From positions 186,001 to 250,000 of the forward strand of contig NZ_JQJY01000002.1 of NCBI RefSeq assembly GCF_000745775.1: DNA of 64,000 nt, in the 5' to 3' direction. Source of the stretch: Flavobacterium sp. ASV13. Lineage in GTDB: Bacteria > Bacteroidota > Bacteroidia > Flavobacteriales > Flavobacteriaceae. The notes under the pieces were generated by a model. The model was not told the DNA's origin, did not search any database, and saw nothing but the letters and a program-made list of their open reading frames with translations. The translations under genes were made by a program, and so were the position numbers. Below, piece after piece: positions 15,630-25,220 of this stretch; position 1 is the stretch's first letter, and the number at the start of each line of letters is the position of its first letter.

Positions 15630-15650
15630 TTCAATCTAAATCTTAAACAT

Positions 15651-15687
15651 AAAAAAACCCGATTTCAAATTTGAAATCGGGTTTTTT
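15651..15687. terminator. bidirectional terminator between metK and the M28 peptidase
   Basis: AAACCCGATTTCAAAT and its exact complement form a long perfect hairpin with A and T runs on either side, so it can serve both converging genes. Confidence 0.85.
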
Positions 15688-15701
15688 ATTTTATTATGAA
15701 C

Positions 15702-17168
15702 TTATCTTTCTAATTGTACATTTGGCAATGTTTTCGGGCGATTAGCATCGTTTGACAAAATCCATCCTGTGCGGTACATCCATTCTGTCATTTTACGGAG
15801 TTTCACGTAATCAATATTTTCAGATTCATCCATTGGCGTGTGATATTGACTGTGAAGTACGCTTGTAAAGAAAACCGAAGGAATCCCTTTTCTCGCATAA
15901 GGCAAATGATCGGAACGGAAGTAAAAATACTCTGGATGTTCCGGTCTGTCCCAAAGTTTATCCAAATCAAATTTTGGCCCTTCATCATTTGCTTTTTTCG
16001 CAATTGCTACCAAATCAGATGAATTTTCGTGAGGAGAACTAGAACCTAGCAATGCTGCTTGATTTACATTATTTCTTCCAATCATATCTCCATTTAAAAC
16101 TGCTACGATATCTTTTTCTGGAACAGTAGGATGCGCTGCATACCATCTTGAACCTAACAAACCACGTTCTTCAGAACCATGAAATACAAATAAAGCGGTT
16201 CTTTTTCCTGGTTGTTTTTTATATGCTCTTGCAATTGCCAACATCGCTACGCAGGTACTTGCATTATCATCTGCTCCATTATAAATAGAATCCTGACCGT
16301 ATTTTTGACGTACTCCGTCATGATCTTGATGTCCACTGAAAAGTACATATTCATTTTTCAATTTAGGATCTGTTCCGGCAATTGTACCCACAACATTTAC
16401 TGAAGGATATTTGTATGTTTCAGAAACCACTTCAGTTGACAAAATATCTTTAGTGGTTTTTAAATATTCCAATTGATCTCCGTGTACCCAAAAAACTGGC
16501 ATTGTTGCTCCAATTTTATCACGGAAACCTTCAATTCCGTAAATACCTCTTGTCATTTGTGGTTCAACTTGAGACCAGCTTTGTTCAGCTAATTCATCAG
16601 CAACCATAATAAGCGCTACAGCACCTTTTTTTACAACAAGATCGTAGTATTTGTTTCGAACTAAACCAGGATATCTTCTGTCAAAAAGCGAAATATCATC
16701 TGCAATTCCTTCTTTTGAAGCCAATAAAACAACTGCTTTTCCTTTAATGTCGGCTTTTTCAATTTCTTCTTTTGTTGCCGCTCCTAAATAAACTAATGAA
16801 CCTTCAACCTTTATGTTAGTCGTTTCTGCAACCAAAACTTCTTTCCATAATTTATATTCTTTTTGGCCAATTTTAAACTTTGTATTTGGCGTTACCTGAT
16901 GCCTGTATAAATCAAAAAACTGAAAATACGTTCCGTCGTCACCCGCTGGAGCCATTCCGGCTTCTTTAGCTTTATTGGCAAGCCACATTGAAACTTTTAA
17001 TTCGTCAAGCGTTCCAGCTTCACGGCCGTTAAAGTGGTCGCCCGCCATTTGATACATATCGGTTCTAAGATCTTTATCAGTTATTGCCGCAACTAATGGT
17101 TTTTTAACTGCCTGAGCAAAAGTCATTGCTCCAGAGGCAAGTAAACCAAGGATCATTTTGTTTTTCAT
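15702..17168 (-). CDS. secreted M28-family metallopeptidase with PA domain
   Basis: A 488-residue exported aminopeptidase-like enzyme. A signal peptide (MKNKMILGLLASGAMTFAQA) precedes a PA-type insertion at about 110-255. The di-zinc M28 domain shows His280 and Asp282 in SGHQDHDG, Asp300 in GADDNAS, Glu333-Glu334 in SEERG, Asp361 in NGDMIG and His443 in QYHTP, so the metal site is complete. M28 enzymes release N-terminal amino acids from peptides in the periplasm or outside the cell. It is monocistronic and convergent with metK. No type IX secretion C-terminal domain is seen. Confidence 0.92.
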   Translation of the reverse strand: MKNKMILGLLASGAMTFAQAVKKPLVAAITDKDLRTDMYQMAGDHFNGREAGTLDELKVSMWLANKAKEAGMAPAGDDGTYFQFFDLYRHQVTPNTKFKIGQKEYKLWKEVLVAETTNIKVEGSLVYLGAATKEEIEKADIKGKAVVLLASKEGIADDISLFDRRYPGLVRNKYYDLVVKKGAVALIMVADELAEQSWSQVEPQMTRGIYGIEGFRDKIGATMPVFWVHGDQLEYLKTTKDILSTEVVSETYKYPSVNVVGTIAGTDPKLKNEYVLFSGHQDHDGVRQKYGQDSIYNGADDNASTCVAMLAIARAYKKQPGKRTALFVFHGSEERGLLGSRWYAAHPTVPEKDIVAVLNGDMIGRNNVNQAALLGSSSPHENSSDLVAIAKKANDEGPKFDLDKLWDRPEHPEYFYFRSDHLPYARKGIPSVFFTSVLHSQYHTPMDESENIDYVKLRKMTEWMYRTGWILSNDANRPKTLPNVQLER

Positions 17169-17260
17169 ACTTTTTAATTTTATAATCCAAACTTAATCAT
17201 TTCGAGGCAAAATCTTTGATTTTTTAACATCAAAAACAGCGAATAGCAACGATTAATAAA

Positions 17261-17290
17261 CAAAAATGGCCGTCAATACAGACAGCCATT
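17261..17290 (-). terminator. terminator of the 17.4-23.4 kb operon
   Basis: Minus strand: AATGGCTGTC pairs with GACGGCCATT (one G-T) around TGTATT, followed by TTTGTTT. Confidence 0.6.
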
Positions 17291-17318
17291 GCATTTTTCA
17301 CAAGTATTAATATTTTAT

Positions 17319-17408
17319 GGCACACGGATAATACAGATTTAAACCGATGAAAACGGATTTTTATATTAAATCAGCGAAAATCCGTTTAATCCGCGTTATC
17401 TGTGCGCT
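17319..17408. repeat. imperfect inverted-repeat intergenic element
   Basis: GCACACGGATAATACAGATT at the left is partly repeated inverted at the right (GCGCACAGATAACGCGGATT). ACGGATTTTTAT and AAAATCCGT also face each other inside. It is related in wording to the element at 10800-10991. Confidence 0.5.
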
Positions 17409-17435
17409 TGATTTAGTTATTTTACTTGTAAAACC

Positions 17436-19685
17436 TTAATAGGTTCCGTTTTGCATTTTGGTCAAAGTTTCCTGAATATCAGTTGCTGTTTCAGGCTCCG
17501 TAACCGTATTCAAATATTTAACTGCCAAAGTCTGTGTTTCAATCGCCTTTTGTTTCTGACCGTCTTTATAATACAATTGCGCCAAAGTATCTAAATAGTA
17601 AGGGTTGTTCTTGGTCACAACTAAACTATATTCAGACCATTTAATAGCTTCTTTTAAAAAATTAGCATTTTGTGGTTGCAACACAACTGACCATGCAGCA
17701 TTATTACAAAGATTTGAATGATAATCTTTAAAAGAATTCCATCCATCATAAGCATATGACGAAGATGAATCTAAAGCCGAAAACATTGCATCTAATTTTT
17801 CAATTGGACTCGATGACGCTAAATTAGAATCAAAATAGGTACTGAACTCTTTTAAGAAATCGATGTTTGAAGCAGTTGCATCTTCTGCATTGTTTAAATA
17901 TTGGAAATAATTACTGTACGATTCAAAATTTCCTTTTCCTAAAGCAATGATCTTTTTATAAACCGAAATGTTCTTATCCTTATTTATATCTGAAGAAGAT
18001 TTCTCCTGAGCAATATAACTGTTAGCCTGTAATGCTGCAGAAATTTCAGAAATCACAATCCCTAAATTATGAACTTCGCCTTCCTTATTATTAAAATCTA
18101 AACGATTCTCTTCAATTTTATCTGCATACTTTAAAAGGTAATCGATAGAAAGAAAGTCAGTATCATTCAAAACTCGATCTTCATTAAAAAGTTGTTTCGT
18201 AAAACCTTGATTTTTGATTTCTCTTAAAATAGTCTCAACCAAATACATATCTGGTTTTGAATCTTTTTGATGCGATTCGATCAAGTTTTTCCAAGTTTGA
18301 GCAACTTCTTTTTTATCTGATGAAATTTTGGTCAGTACAAATTCTGTAGAATTAGCAACTTCTGCTCCAGAATCTGAATCGTAATCGTATGAAATTTCCA
18401 AAACCGCAGCTCTATTAAATGCTCTGATCAAATCTGCATCCGTCGCTTTTTTATTTTTGAATGTCTTATTTATGTATACAAAAGCATTCGCTCGCTGGAG
18501 TTTTTTATATAAATCACCATAATATCCAAACTGGTAACTCTTGTCTGATAAATCAGATTTTGCCGATGCCAAAATATCTCCCTCACCATTTAAAACCAAT
18601 ATGATTGGATCATTTGTTATCTTATTGTTTTTAAGCCATTTTTTATCATCGGCTCCAGCTAAATAATAATTATAAACATCATATACAGGATTATATGCAT
18701 CATACATATTATAAGCTATTTGCGTTTTCTGATCTTTTACAAAGGCATCAAAACTTTCTTTCCCAACAGTTTTATTTGCGTTAGAATAAAATACCAAAAA
18801 TTTCAGTTTAGCTTCTTTTGTTGCTGATAAAGCACTTTTTAAATTATTCTCGATTTTGAGTTTAAAATCGTATTGTAAAGGAACTGCAGGAGGAGCAACA
18901 GCATAATCAACTACAGCAGCGCTATCCACTACCGCGGCAGCTGGATCAAATTCTTCAATTGGAGAAATTGTTTCTTTGCCTGGATAAGTCCAATTAGAAA
19001 TTATTTGACTTTCAAGAGGAATTACTTTTTTTTCCTTTACAGGCTGTGGGTCTTTTTCGTTTAAAAATACCAAAGGATCTTTACCGGCAGGCTCCGAAAT
19101 TTTCAATTCATTTGTTTTTCTGTCAAAAAAACCGCCAATTTTCAAATCACCCAATGGCGCAAAATCATAAGTGACCGTTACTTCAGAAACATCTTTTGGC
19201 AAAGCATATTTACAAACATTGCTTTTTCCATCATAATCCTCATAAACCAAATACAAGTAATTTGTTTTTTCGATTCCAAATTCTAAATCAGTTTTTTCCC
19301 AATTTGGATCTATTTTGGTTTTGATGTCTGATAATCTTTGATAAACAACATCTTCAGTCCCATTTTGAGTTCCGATATAAAAGGAATAATAAGACGAGTC
19401 TGGAAACTTGATTTTAACTTTTTTTGCCTTTTTATCGGTTGCAAAAGCAAGATTAAAATTACTTTCTGATTTTTCTTTTTGAATAAAAATTAAAGAATCG
19501 CCTTTAATTTCATAATTACCCGTATAAAAAACCAGCTCATATTTATTATCATCTAATAAATTCAGTTTGATTTTTCCGCCTTTATTTGTAGATAAATAAG
19601 TTCCTTTTTCTATTCCTTTCACTTGACAAAATGAATAGGAAATTCCTGTAATCACGAGTAATACACTCCACACAAACTTGCGCAT
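17436..19685 (-). CDS. exported protein with thioredoxin-like and TPR-like parts, function unknown
   Basis: About 749 residues. I chose the internal ATG at 19685 because it opens a clean signal peptide (MRKFVWSVLLVITGISYSFC); an upstream start would add ten residues. The N-terminal third is beta-rich. A middle part beginning KLKFLVFYSNANKTVGKESF resembles a thioredoxin-like fold without a visible CxxC pair. The C-terminus (NNPYYLDTLAQLYYKDGQKQKAIE) is a TPR-like helical repeat. It lies 92 bp after the TonB-plug gene on the same strand and may share its transcript with the GLPGLI protein. I do not recognise a named family. Confidence 0.6.
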   Translation of the reverse strand: MRKFVWSVLLVITGISYSFCQVKGIEKGTYLSTNKGGKIKLNLLDDNKYELVFYTGNYEIKGDSLIFIQKEKSESNFNLAFATDKKAKKVKIKFPDSSYYSFYIGTQNGTEDVVYQRLSDIKTKIDPNWEKTDLEFGIEKTNYLYLVYEDYDGKSNVCKYALPKDVSEVTVTYDFAPLGDLKIGGFFDRKTNELKISEPAGKDPLVFLNEKDPQPVKEKKVIPLESQIISNWTYPGKETISPIEEFDPAAAVVDSAAVVDYAVAPPAVPLQYDFKLKIENNLKSALSATKEAKLKFLVFYSNANKTVGKESFDAFVKDQKTQIAYNMYDAYNPVYDVYNYYLAGADDKKWLKNNKITNDPIILVLNGEGDILASAKSDLSDKSYQFGYYGDLYKKLQRANAFVYINKTFKNKKATDADLIRAFNRAAVLEISYDYDSDSGAEVANSTEFVLTKISSDKKEVAQTWKNLIESHQKDSKPDMYLVETILREIKNQGFTKQLFNEDRVLNDTDFLSIDYLLKYADKIEENRLDFNNKEGEVHNLGIVISEISAALQANSYIAQEKSSSDINKDKNISVYKKIIALGKGNFESYSNYFQYLNNAEDATASNIDFLKEFSTYFDSNLASSSPIEKLDAMFSALDSSSSYAYDGWNSFKDYHSNLCNNAAWSVVLQPQNANFLKEAIKWSEYSLVVTKNNPYYLDTLAQLYYKDGQKQKAIETQTLAVKYLNTVTEPETATDIQETLTKMQNGTY

Positions 19686-19777
19686 GACTATTTTTTTTGC
19701 TGTTAATAATTTCAAGCAAAGATATTCGATTCTTATCGAAACAAGTCATTAAAATTGATGATTTAGCAATTAAAATA

Positions 19778-22465
19778 CTACAAATTATATTTCATTGAAA
19801 ATATGATGTAACGAGGCTGGACAGTGTATTGTGAAACTCGTGTAGAAAACTGTGAAAAACTGTCATCATTCAAATATGTTGTATTTAAAATGTTCGTTGC
19901 CGAAATTTTATATTCCCATTTGCTGTCCTTTTTTTGGTAAACCAAACTGGCGCTTAAAAAATCATATTCATTATCTACCGTTTTGTTTCCATTATAATAA
20001 TGGTAGAATTCATATTCCGAAACAAATGAAAAACTGTTCCAGAAATAATAATCTAATCTTGCAAAAGGTTTGTCAGTATAATAAGTCGAACCGCTGTATT
20101 GATTAATTAAGGCATTATATCCAAGTTCTAAATTTGGTAAGTTTTTATAATTTGTCGCTGCTTTTACAGTATAACTCTGGACAAAACTTTCTGTTGTTGC
20201 CAAAACATTATTCTGAATATTATTGAATTTCGACCAATTCAGACTTACTGTTGCTGATGCTTTATAATTTTTCAAGAAAGAACGTCCGTAACTTCCCATT
20301 CCGCTTAAAGTCTCATCGGCTAAATTAGAATTGTAAGGAACTGATGATTGGTTGATTCCATCAAAATTTGCCTTTGTTTTTATGGCGTCAACTTTTTTAG
20401 TGTATGTTGCGTTGGCAAAAATATTTTCAAAATTGAACATATTGTATTTAAAATAACGAAGCGAATGTACTTGTGAAGTTGCATTTTCCAAGAAACGGTT
20501 TCCTCTGAACAAACTGCTGTAATCAGACAAAACATAACCTGCCGCCAATTGATTTATATCTGTAAAATCATTTGACAAAGAGAAGTTATACGTCAACGTT
20601 TCCGATTTTTTGATTTGATATAAAGCAAAGAAATCAGGAAGTACTTTGGTAAAACTTTGAGAATAATCTGTTCCCAGTTGCCCGTTTGTCATTTGATAGG
20701 TATGCAAACTTACTCCTGGTGTCAACGTAAATTTTCCTGTCAGGATTTTATAATGAAATCCAATAAAAGCATCATTAAATCTATAATCAACATCATTATT
20801 GTTTTCTGCGGCATTTAAGTCATTTTTATTGCCATTATCGAGCATCTGAAAAATATGCGAATTAAAATTTTGGTAGGAATACGTATTTCCTAAAGTAACA
20901 TTGAAATTGCTTTTTGGCGTTACCATATAATAGTAATCCAGTTTTGCATCTAATTTATTTGTTTTCACAAAACGATCCTGATTCAAATCATTTCGGTTTT
21001 GTCCTGAAATATATCCGGCCAAATCAAAAGGTTGCGAACGCAGGTTGGCATTATAAAACGGATTTTCGTCCTGATACAAATGTTGTGCCTCAAAAGCAAA
21101 AATGTTTTTGTCGCTTTGCGTATAATACAAGCTCAAATTCTGATTTACTGAAGTTGGATCTTGTTTCTTTTGAGTCAAGATAGTTTCAACTGTCGAAACA
21201 TTATTCACCACCGATTCTCGAAGCAAATCGGTATCTTCATTTTGTTTTGACAACTTGGTTAAGATGTCGTAATCGAACTGAAATTTATCACTTGGTTTGT
21301 AACTCGAACTCAATTTAAAAAGTCCCAAGTTATTTTTTTGATGCGTCATTTCATCACGTTTCTGCTGATCGCCAGAATCTAAAATCGTAGTTTTTGATTT
21401 GGTTTCTAAATCTGTTTTTGAAACCGAAAGAATTCCGAAACCGCTAATATTCCAGGCTTTTGTGGGATTGTAAGAGAAATTCGTCGCGCCGAATTTAGTT
21501 TCAATTTCCTTAGCCCGATTGTTTCTCAAAACTGAAATTCCTAAATCATTTGACGAAACATTAAAATTACTTCCGCCTTTTTTCATCATGTTTTTGAAAC
21601 CTCCGGTGAATTTGAAATAATCCTGCACCGTCAGTGGCAATTCACCAATATTATTAAAATTGGTAATTAAATTAATACTGTATTTTGGACTGTAATAAAA
21701 TAATTTTGGATTAATTATATAACGGCTATCGAGCTCTGCAACGCCTACCCCGGCAGTAACATCTCCAAACCAAAAGTTCTTTTTACCCGATTTCAATTTG
21801 ATGTTCATAGCCACATTATCCTGATCATTTTCTAGACCTTTCAATTGGCTTACTTCATTATAATTTCTTAAAACCTGAACTTTATCAATAGCATCGGCAG
21901 GAATGTTTTTAACACCAAGTTTGGTATCTCCGTCAAAAAAATCTTTCCCTTCCACCATCAATTTGCTAACTTTTTTCCCTTCAACTTCAATTTCTCCATC
22001 GGCATTTACCTCAACGCCAGGCAATTTTTTCAAAACATCTTCCAGCTTTTTTTCTGTTCCCGATTTAAAAGAATCGGCATTGTAAACAATTGTGTCTCCT
22101 TTTATAGAAACCGGCATTTCGCGTACGATTTCAACACCTTCAAGTTCTATTCCGGCGCCGTCCATAACAATATTCTGAACAATATTTTCTGTATTGGTAG
22201 AAATTGCTATTTCTTTAGATTTCATTCCCAGATAACTTATTTTAACGGTGTAAGAAGTATTTGGCTTCAAAGTCAGCTGGAATTTCCCTTTGTCATTTGT
22301 AATCCCGTAAGAATCCATTGCTTTGGTTCCGTTGTTTACAGCCATGATATTAGCCATTTCCAACGGATTTTTTTGTTCGTCCTGAATAACGCCGTCAAAA
22401 CGGACACTTTGAGCAAAAGATATCGAGGTCATTAAAAAAATGACAAAAAAAAGTATATTTTTCAT
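19778..22465 (-). CDS. outer-membrane beta-barrel protein with CarboxypepD_reg-like and TonB plug domains
   Basis: An 895-residue outer-membrane protein. After a signal peptide (MKNILFFVIFLMTSISFAQ), residues about 22-100 form a carboxypeptidase-regulatory-like beta domain (GVIQDEQKNPLEMANIMAVN). A plug region follows with VEGKDFFDGDTKLGVKNIPADAIDKV described only by its start near residue 172, then a barrel ending in RYIIFSMKYNL. This architecture is of the OMP_b-brl_3 type. It is 31 bp downstream of a GLPGLI-family gene, a pairing seen repeatedly in Flavobacteria. Substrate unknown. Confidence 0.85.
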   Translation of the reverse strand: MKNILFFVIFLMTSISFAQSVRFDGVIQDEQKNPLEMANIMAVNNGTKAMDSYGITNDKGKFQLTLKPNTSYTVKISYLGMKSKEIAISTNTENIVQNIVMDGAGIELEGVEIVREMPVSIKGDTIVYNADSFKSGTEKKLEDVLKKLPGVEVNADGEIEVEGKKVSKLMVEGKDFFDGDTKLGVKNIPADAIDKVQVLRNYNEVSQLKGLENDQDNVAMNIKLKSGKKNFWFGDVTAGVGVAELDSRYIINPKLFYYSPKYSINLITNFNNIGELPLTVQDYFKFTGGFKNMMKKGGSNFNVSSNDLGISVLRNNRAKEIETKFGATNFSYNPTKAWNISGFGILSVSKTDLETKSKTTILDSGDQQKRDEMTHQKNNLGLFKLSSSYKPSDKFQFDYDILTKLSKQNEDTDLLRESVVNNVSTVETILTQKKQDPTSVNQNLSLYYTQSDKNIFAFEAQHLYQDENPFYNANLRSQPFDLAGYISGQNRNDLNQDRFVKTNKLDAKLDYYYMVTPKSNFNVTLGNTYSYQNFNSHIFQMLDNGNKNDLNAAENNNDVDYRFNDAFIGFHYKILTGKFTLTPGVSLHTYQMTNGQLGTDYSQSFTKVLPDFFALYQIKKSETLTYNFSLSNDFTDINQLAAGYVLSDYSSLFRGNRFLENATSQVHSLRYFKYNMFNFENIFANATYTKKVDAIKTKANFDGINQSSVPYNSNLADETLSGMGSYGRSFLKNYKASATVSLNWSKFNNIQNNVLATTESFVQSYTVKAATNYKNLPNLELGYNALINQYSGSTYYTDKPFARLDYYFWNSFSFVSEYEFYHYYNGNKTVDNEYDFLSASLVYQKKDSKWEYKISATNILNTTYLNDDSFSQFSTRVSQYTVQPRYIIFSMKYNL

Positions 22466-22496
22466 GGAGAAAATCTAAAAGATGATGTGCTTACAA

Positions 22497-23417
22497 TTAT
22501 CGTCTGATCAATACAGGACCACCGCCAGGACCACCTTCACGACCGCGGTTCATTTCTCTAAACTCTTCCATTTTTTTGATTACGGTTTCGTCGTAATCTT
22601 TCTGAGAAATAGTTTTTCCTTTTGTAGGCGCTTTTATTTCGACTTTATCTTTGGCATTCAAAACAATTTTAGAACATAAAATAGTTGTTCTTCCGTCATT
22701 TACTTCCAGAATCAAACCAGGCAGACCCCAATAATTTTCTGGCCCTTGGTTAACTGGAATTTCCGGAGAATACCAAGCAGTTATAATAATTTCTTTAGGA
22801 ATTTCGAAGTTATCCTGAAAGTTCGTTTTAGTTTCGCCCGAAGTTTTCTTTACATCATCTTTTTTCTCTTCAGGTTTTTTATCATCAGCATTTTTTGGTC
22901 TGAAATTTCTAAAATCAGTTTTGCTGGCTTCTTTTACCGCTGTTGCTTTATAACAAGTATAACCACCAATTATTTTGGTTTCAGATTCCATTTTCCAGTT
23001 AAGTTTTGGCAAAGAATCAACCACCAAAAACTCTTTCCCCATAAATTCTTTGTCAACCGTATATGATTTGCTTTTTACATTTTTATAAAAAGTACCTCCG
23101 CCTCCCATGAAGGAATTCATCATAATACGCATTCCTCCTCCTTGTTGTCCAGGAGTTTCTAGTTTTTCTTCTTCTTTATATATAGAAGCCGATTTATCAA
23201 AATTTAAAACAAAAGTCTTTTCAAGCATTTTTTTCATTCGCTCTTCCATGTTTTTTTGCATTTCGGGCGTAATATCTCTATTGGCACGCATTCCATCCAT
23301 TTTTGGAGCCTGCGTTTTTGACTCATAAACGGCCATTCCCTGAAAATCTTTTTGCGCCTGCATTTGAGTAAACACAAGCATTAAAGACATATAAAAAATC
23401 ACTTTTTTCATTTTCAT
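22497..23417 (-). CDS. GLPGLI family protein
   Basis: A 306-residue exported protein that carries the family's name motif in YWGLPGLILEVNDG (about residue 229-242), preceded by ITAWYSPEIPVNQGP. A signal peptide (MKMKKVIFYMSLMLVFTQMQAQ) is present. The C-terminal tail is Arg/Gly-rich (NRGREGGPGGGPVLIRR). The family is restricted to Bacteroidota and has no established function. It is the first gene of an operon with the barrel protein downstream, so a joint role at the outer membrane is likely. Confidence 0.92.
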   Translation of the reverse strand: MKMKKVIFYMSLMLVFTQMQAQKDFQGMAVYESKTQAPKMDGMRANRDITPEMQKNMEERMKKMLEKTFVLNFDKSASIYKEEEKLETPGQQGGGMRIMMNSFMGGGGTFYKNVKSKSYTVDKEFMGKEFLVVDSLPKLNWKMESETKIIGGYTCYKATAVKEASKTDFRNFRPKNADDKKPEEKKDDVKKTSGETKTNFQDNFEIPKEIIITAWYSPEIPVNQGPENYWGLPGLILEVNDGRTTILCSKIVLNAKDKVEIKAPTKGKTISQKDYDETVIKKMEEFREMNRGREGGPGGGPVLIRR

Positions 23418-23455
23418 TTTATTTTAAATTGGGCAAATCGTATAAAACTTACACT

Positions 23456-23463
23456 CAAATGTA
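23456..23463 (-). promoter_or_regulatory. promoter -7 box of the GLPGLI operon
   Basis: Minus strand TACATTTG matches TAnnTTTG exactly, with TTTTTGG about 23 bp upstream. It gives a 5' untranslated region of about 30 nt. Confidence 0.65.
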
Positions 23464-23646
23464 TTATTATTTTTAAAATACCAAAAATATAATATATCAA
23501 TGCTTTGAAGGCATAGACAGAATGCGCTATTTTTTAGACTATTACGATTGAAAAAGGTTTAAATGGCAAAATCATCAAAATCTCTTCTTTTTAAACTTTT
23601 ATCGTAAGGTTTTTTGTAATTTGGCACGACCGAAACCCAAAAAATC

Positions 23647-24462
23647 ATGACTAAAACAGCAATAAATATTTTATTTTTCCTTTTAATTGCTGTTATTCCC
23701 ACTGTTCTTTCGGCACAAAATCCAAAAATAAATGCAACCCAAATTTCTCATTTAAACAATACTGCTGATGAATATTTAGGCCAAGATTCATTCGGATTTA
23801 GTTATCAGATTAGCAACAATGTTTTTAGTAAATTTAAAGGAAGTGAAGTTTTTGAATACAAAAATGTTTCTTTAGGAAGAATCACAAAAACTGACTTGCA
23901 GAATCCGCTAAAAATAGTTTTGTATTATGAAGATTTCAATACTGTTGTTTTATTAGATAACCAATTAAATAAAATTACCGAAATCAATTTTTCATTAAAT
24001 GCAACTCCAATTGTCGTGAGCGCCATCGGAATGTCGACTCAAAATCAATTATGGATTTACAATGCCCTTAATCAACAAATTGGGTTGTTTGATTATTTAA
24101 AAAATGAATACAAAACGGTTTCTATTCCATTAACAGAACCTATAAAACATTATCAGACAGATTTCAACACTTTTTATTGGATCGATAAAAAAAACAATTG
24201 GTTTTCCTGTGATATTTTCGGAAAAATCACAAGTCTTGGAAATGTTTCGGATTTTGATAAAATTGAAATAATTGATGCTCAAAAGTACATTTTCAGCAAA
24301 GGTAACCAGTTGTATTTAAGAGAGATTAGTAAAGAGAAAATAGCTATAATTTCTGAAATTGAAATTTTAGAAAAATCGTTTGACAATTTCTATTATAAAG
24401 ACCAAATTTTATCTATTTTTACAGCTAAAGAAATTGTAAATTATAAAATCGTAACACCGTAA
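23647..24462 (+). CDS. exported protein of unknown function, coupled to deoxynucleoside kinase
   Basis: A 271-residue protein with a signal peptide (MTKTAINILFFLLIAVIPTVLSAQ). The rest is a series of short beta-strand-like segments with recurring Phe/Tyr-Trp-Ile and Asp-Lys turns, suggesting a beta-propeller or similar fold. No family recognised. Its stop codon overlaps the start of the kinase gene (TAATG), so the two are translated together, although an exported protein and a cytosolic nucleoside kinase have no obvious shared task. Confidence 0.7.
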   Translation: MTKTAINILFFLLIAVIPTVLSAQNPKINATQISHLNNTADEYLGQDSFGFSYQISNNVFSKFKGSEVFEYKNVSLGRITKTDLQNPLKIVLYYEDFNTVVLLDNQLNKITEINFSLNATPIVVSAIGMSTQNQLWIYNALNQQIGLFDYLKNEYKTVSIPLTEPIKHYQTDFNTFYWIDKKNNWFSCDIFGKITSLGNVSDFDKIEIIDAQKYIFSKGNQLYLREISKEKIAIISEIEILEKSFDNFYYKDQILSIFTAKEIVNYKIVTP

Positions 24463-25076
24463 TGCACATAGCAATAGCAGGAAATATCGGCGCAGGAAAA
24501 ACCACCTTGACCAAATTATTAGCCAAACATTTTAAATGGGAGCCTCATTATGAAGATGTGGTTGATAATCCGTATTTAGACGATTTTTATCACCAAATGG
24601 AACGTTGGTCATTTAATTTACAAATCTATTTCTTAAATAGCCGTTTCCGTCAGGTGCTTCAAATTCGCGAAAGTGGCAAAAAAATCATTCAGGATAGAAC
24701 GATTTATGAAGATGCTTATATTTTTGCTCCCAATTTATACTCAATGGGTTTGATGACAAGCCGTGATTTTGAAAACTATACTTCTTTATTCGAATTGATG
24801 GAATCTTTAGTAAAGGCTCCGGATTTATTGATTTATTTAAGAAGTTCTATTCCAAATCTTGTTGGGCAAATCCACAAACGCGGACGCGAATACGAAAACT
24901 CAATTTCGATTGATTATTTAAGCCGTTTGAACGAAAGATACGAAGCCTGGATTCAGACTTATACCAAAGGAAAATTATTGATTATTGACGTTGATAATAT
25001 TAATTTTGTTGACAATCCTGAAGATTTAGGAAACATTATTAATAGAATTGATGCTGAATTAAACGGATTGTTTTAA
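24462..25076 (+). CDS. deoxynucleoside kinase
   Basis: A 204-residue cytosolic kinase of the dCK/dGK/TK2 family that salvages deoxynucleosides by 5'-phosphorylation. The P-loop is GNIGAGKTT (7-15). The ERW substrate segment is in QMERWSFNL, and DRTIYEDA gives the DRS-like motif with catalytic Arg/Asp. The Arg-rich LID is KRGREYENS. Length is normal. The exact nucleoside (dA, dG or dC) is not determined. It overlaps the gene upstream and ends at a strong terminator. Confidence 0.9.
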   Translation: MHIAIAGNIGAGKTTLTKLLAKHFKWEPHYEDVVDNPYLDDFYHQMERWSFNLQIYFLNSRFRQVLQIRESGKKIIQDRTIYEDAYIFAPNLYSMGLMTSRDFENYTSLFELMESLVKAPDLLIYLRSSIPNLVGQIHKRGREYENSISIDYLSRLNERYEAWIQTYTKGKLLIIDVDNINFVDNPEDLGNIINRIDAELNGLF

Positions 25077-25106
25077 AAACAGATTTCATAGATTTATACG
25101 AAATAC

Positions 25107-25144
25107 AAAATGCCTCTAAAAAATTTTAGAGGCATTTTTATTTA
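25107..25144 (+). terminator. terminator of the kinase operon; left member of a 38-bp direct repeat
   Basis: AAAATGCCTCTAAA and TTTAGAGGCATTTT form a strong hairpin with a T-run. The same 38 bp recurs at 25891-25928 with one mismatch, so the higBA pair is bracketed. Confidence 0.88.
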
Positions 25145-25154
25145 AAAATTTTCC

Positions 25155-25194
25155 TACTTTTGCGATAGTTAAATAAATTTCCCTATTTGGGAAA
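25155..25194 (+). promoter_or_regulatory. higBA promoter and candidate operator
   Basis: TACTTTTG (25155-25162) is an exact -7 box. Downstream, TTTCCC and GGGAAA (25178-25194, 5-bp spacer) form an inverted repeat in the 5' untranslated region, a reasonable HigA operator. Confidence 0.55.
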
Positions 25195-25220
25195 AAACCA
25201 ATATATTTGTCAAACTAATT

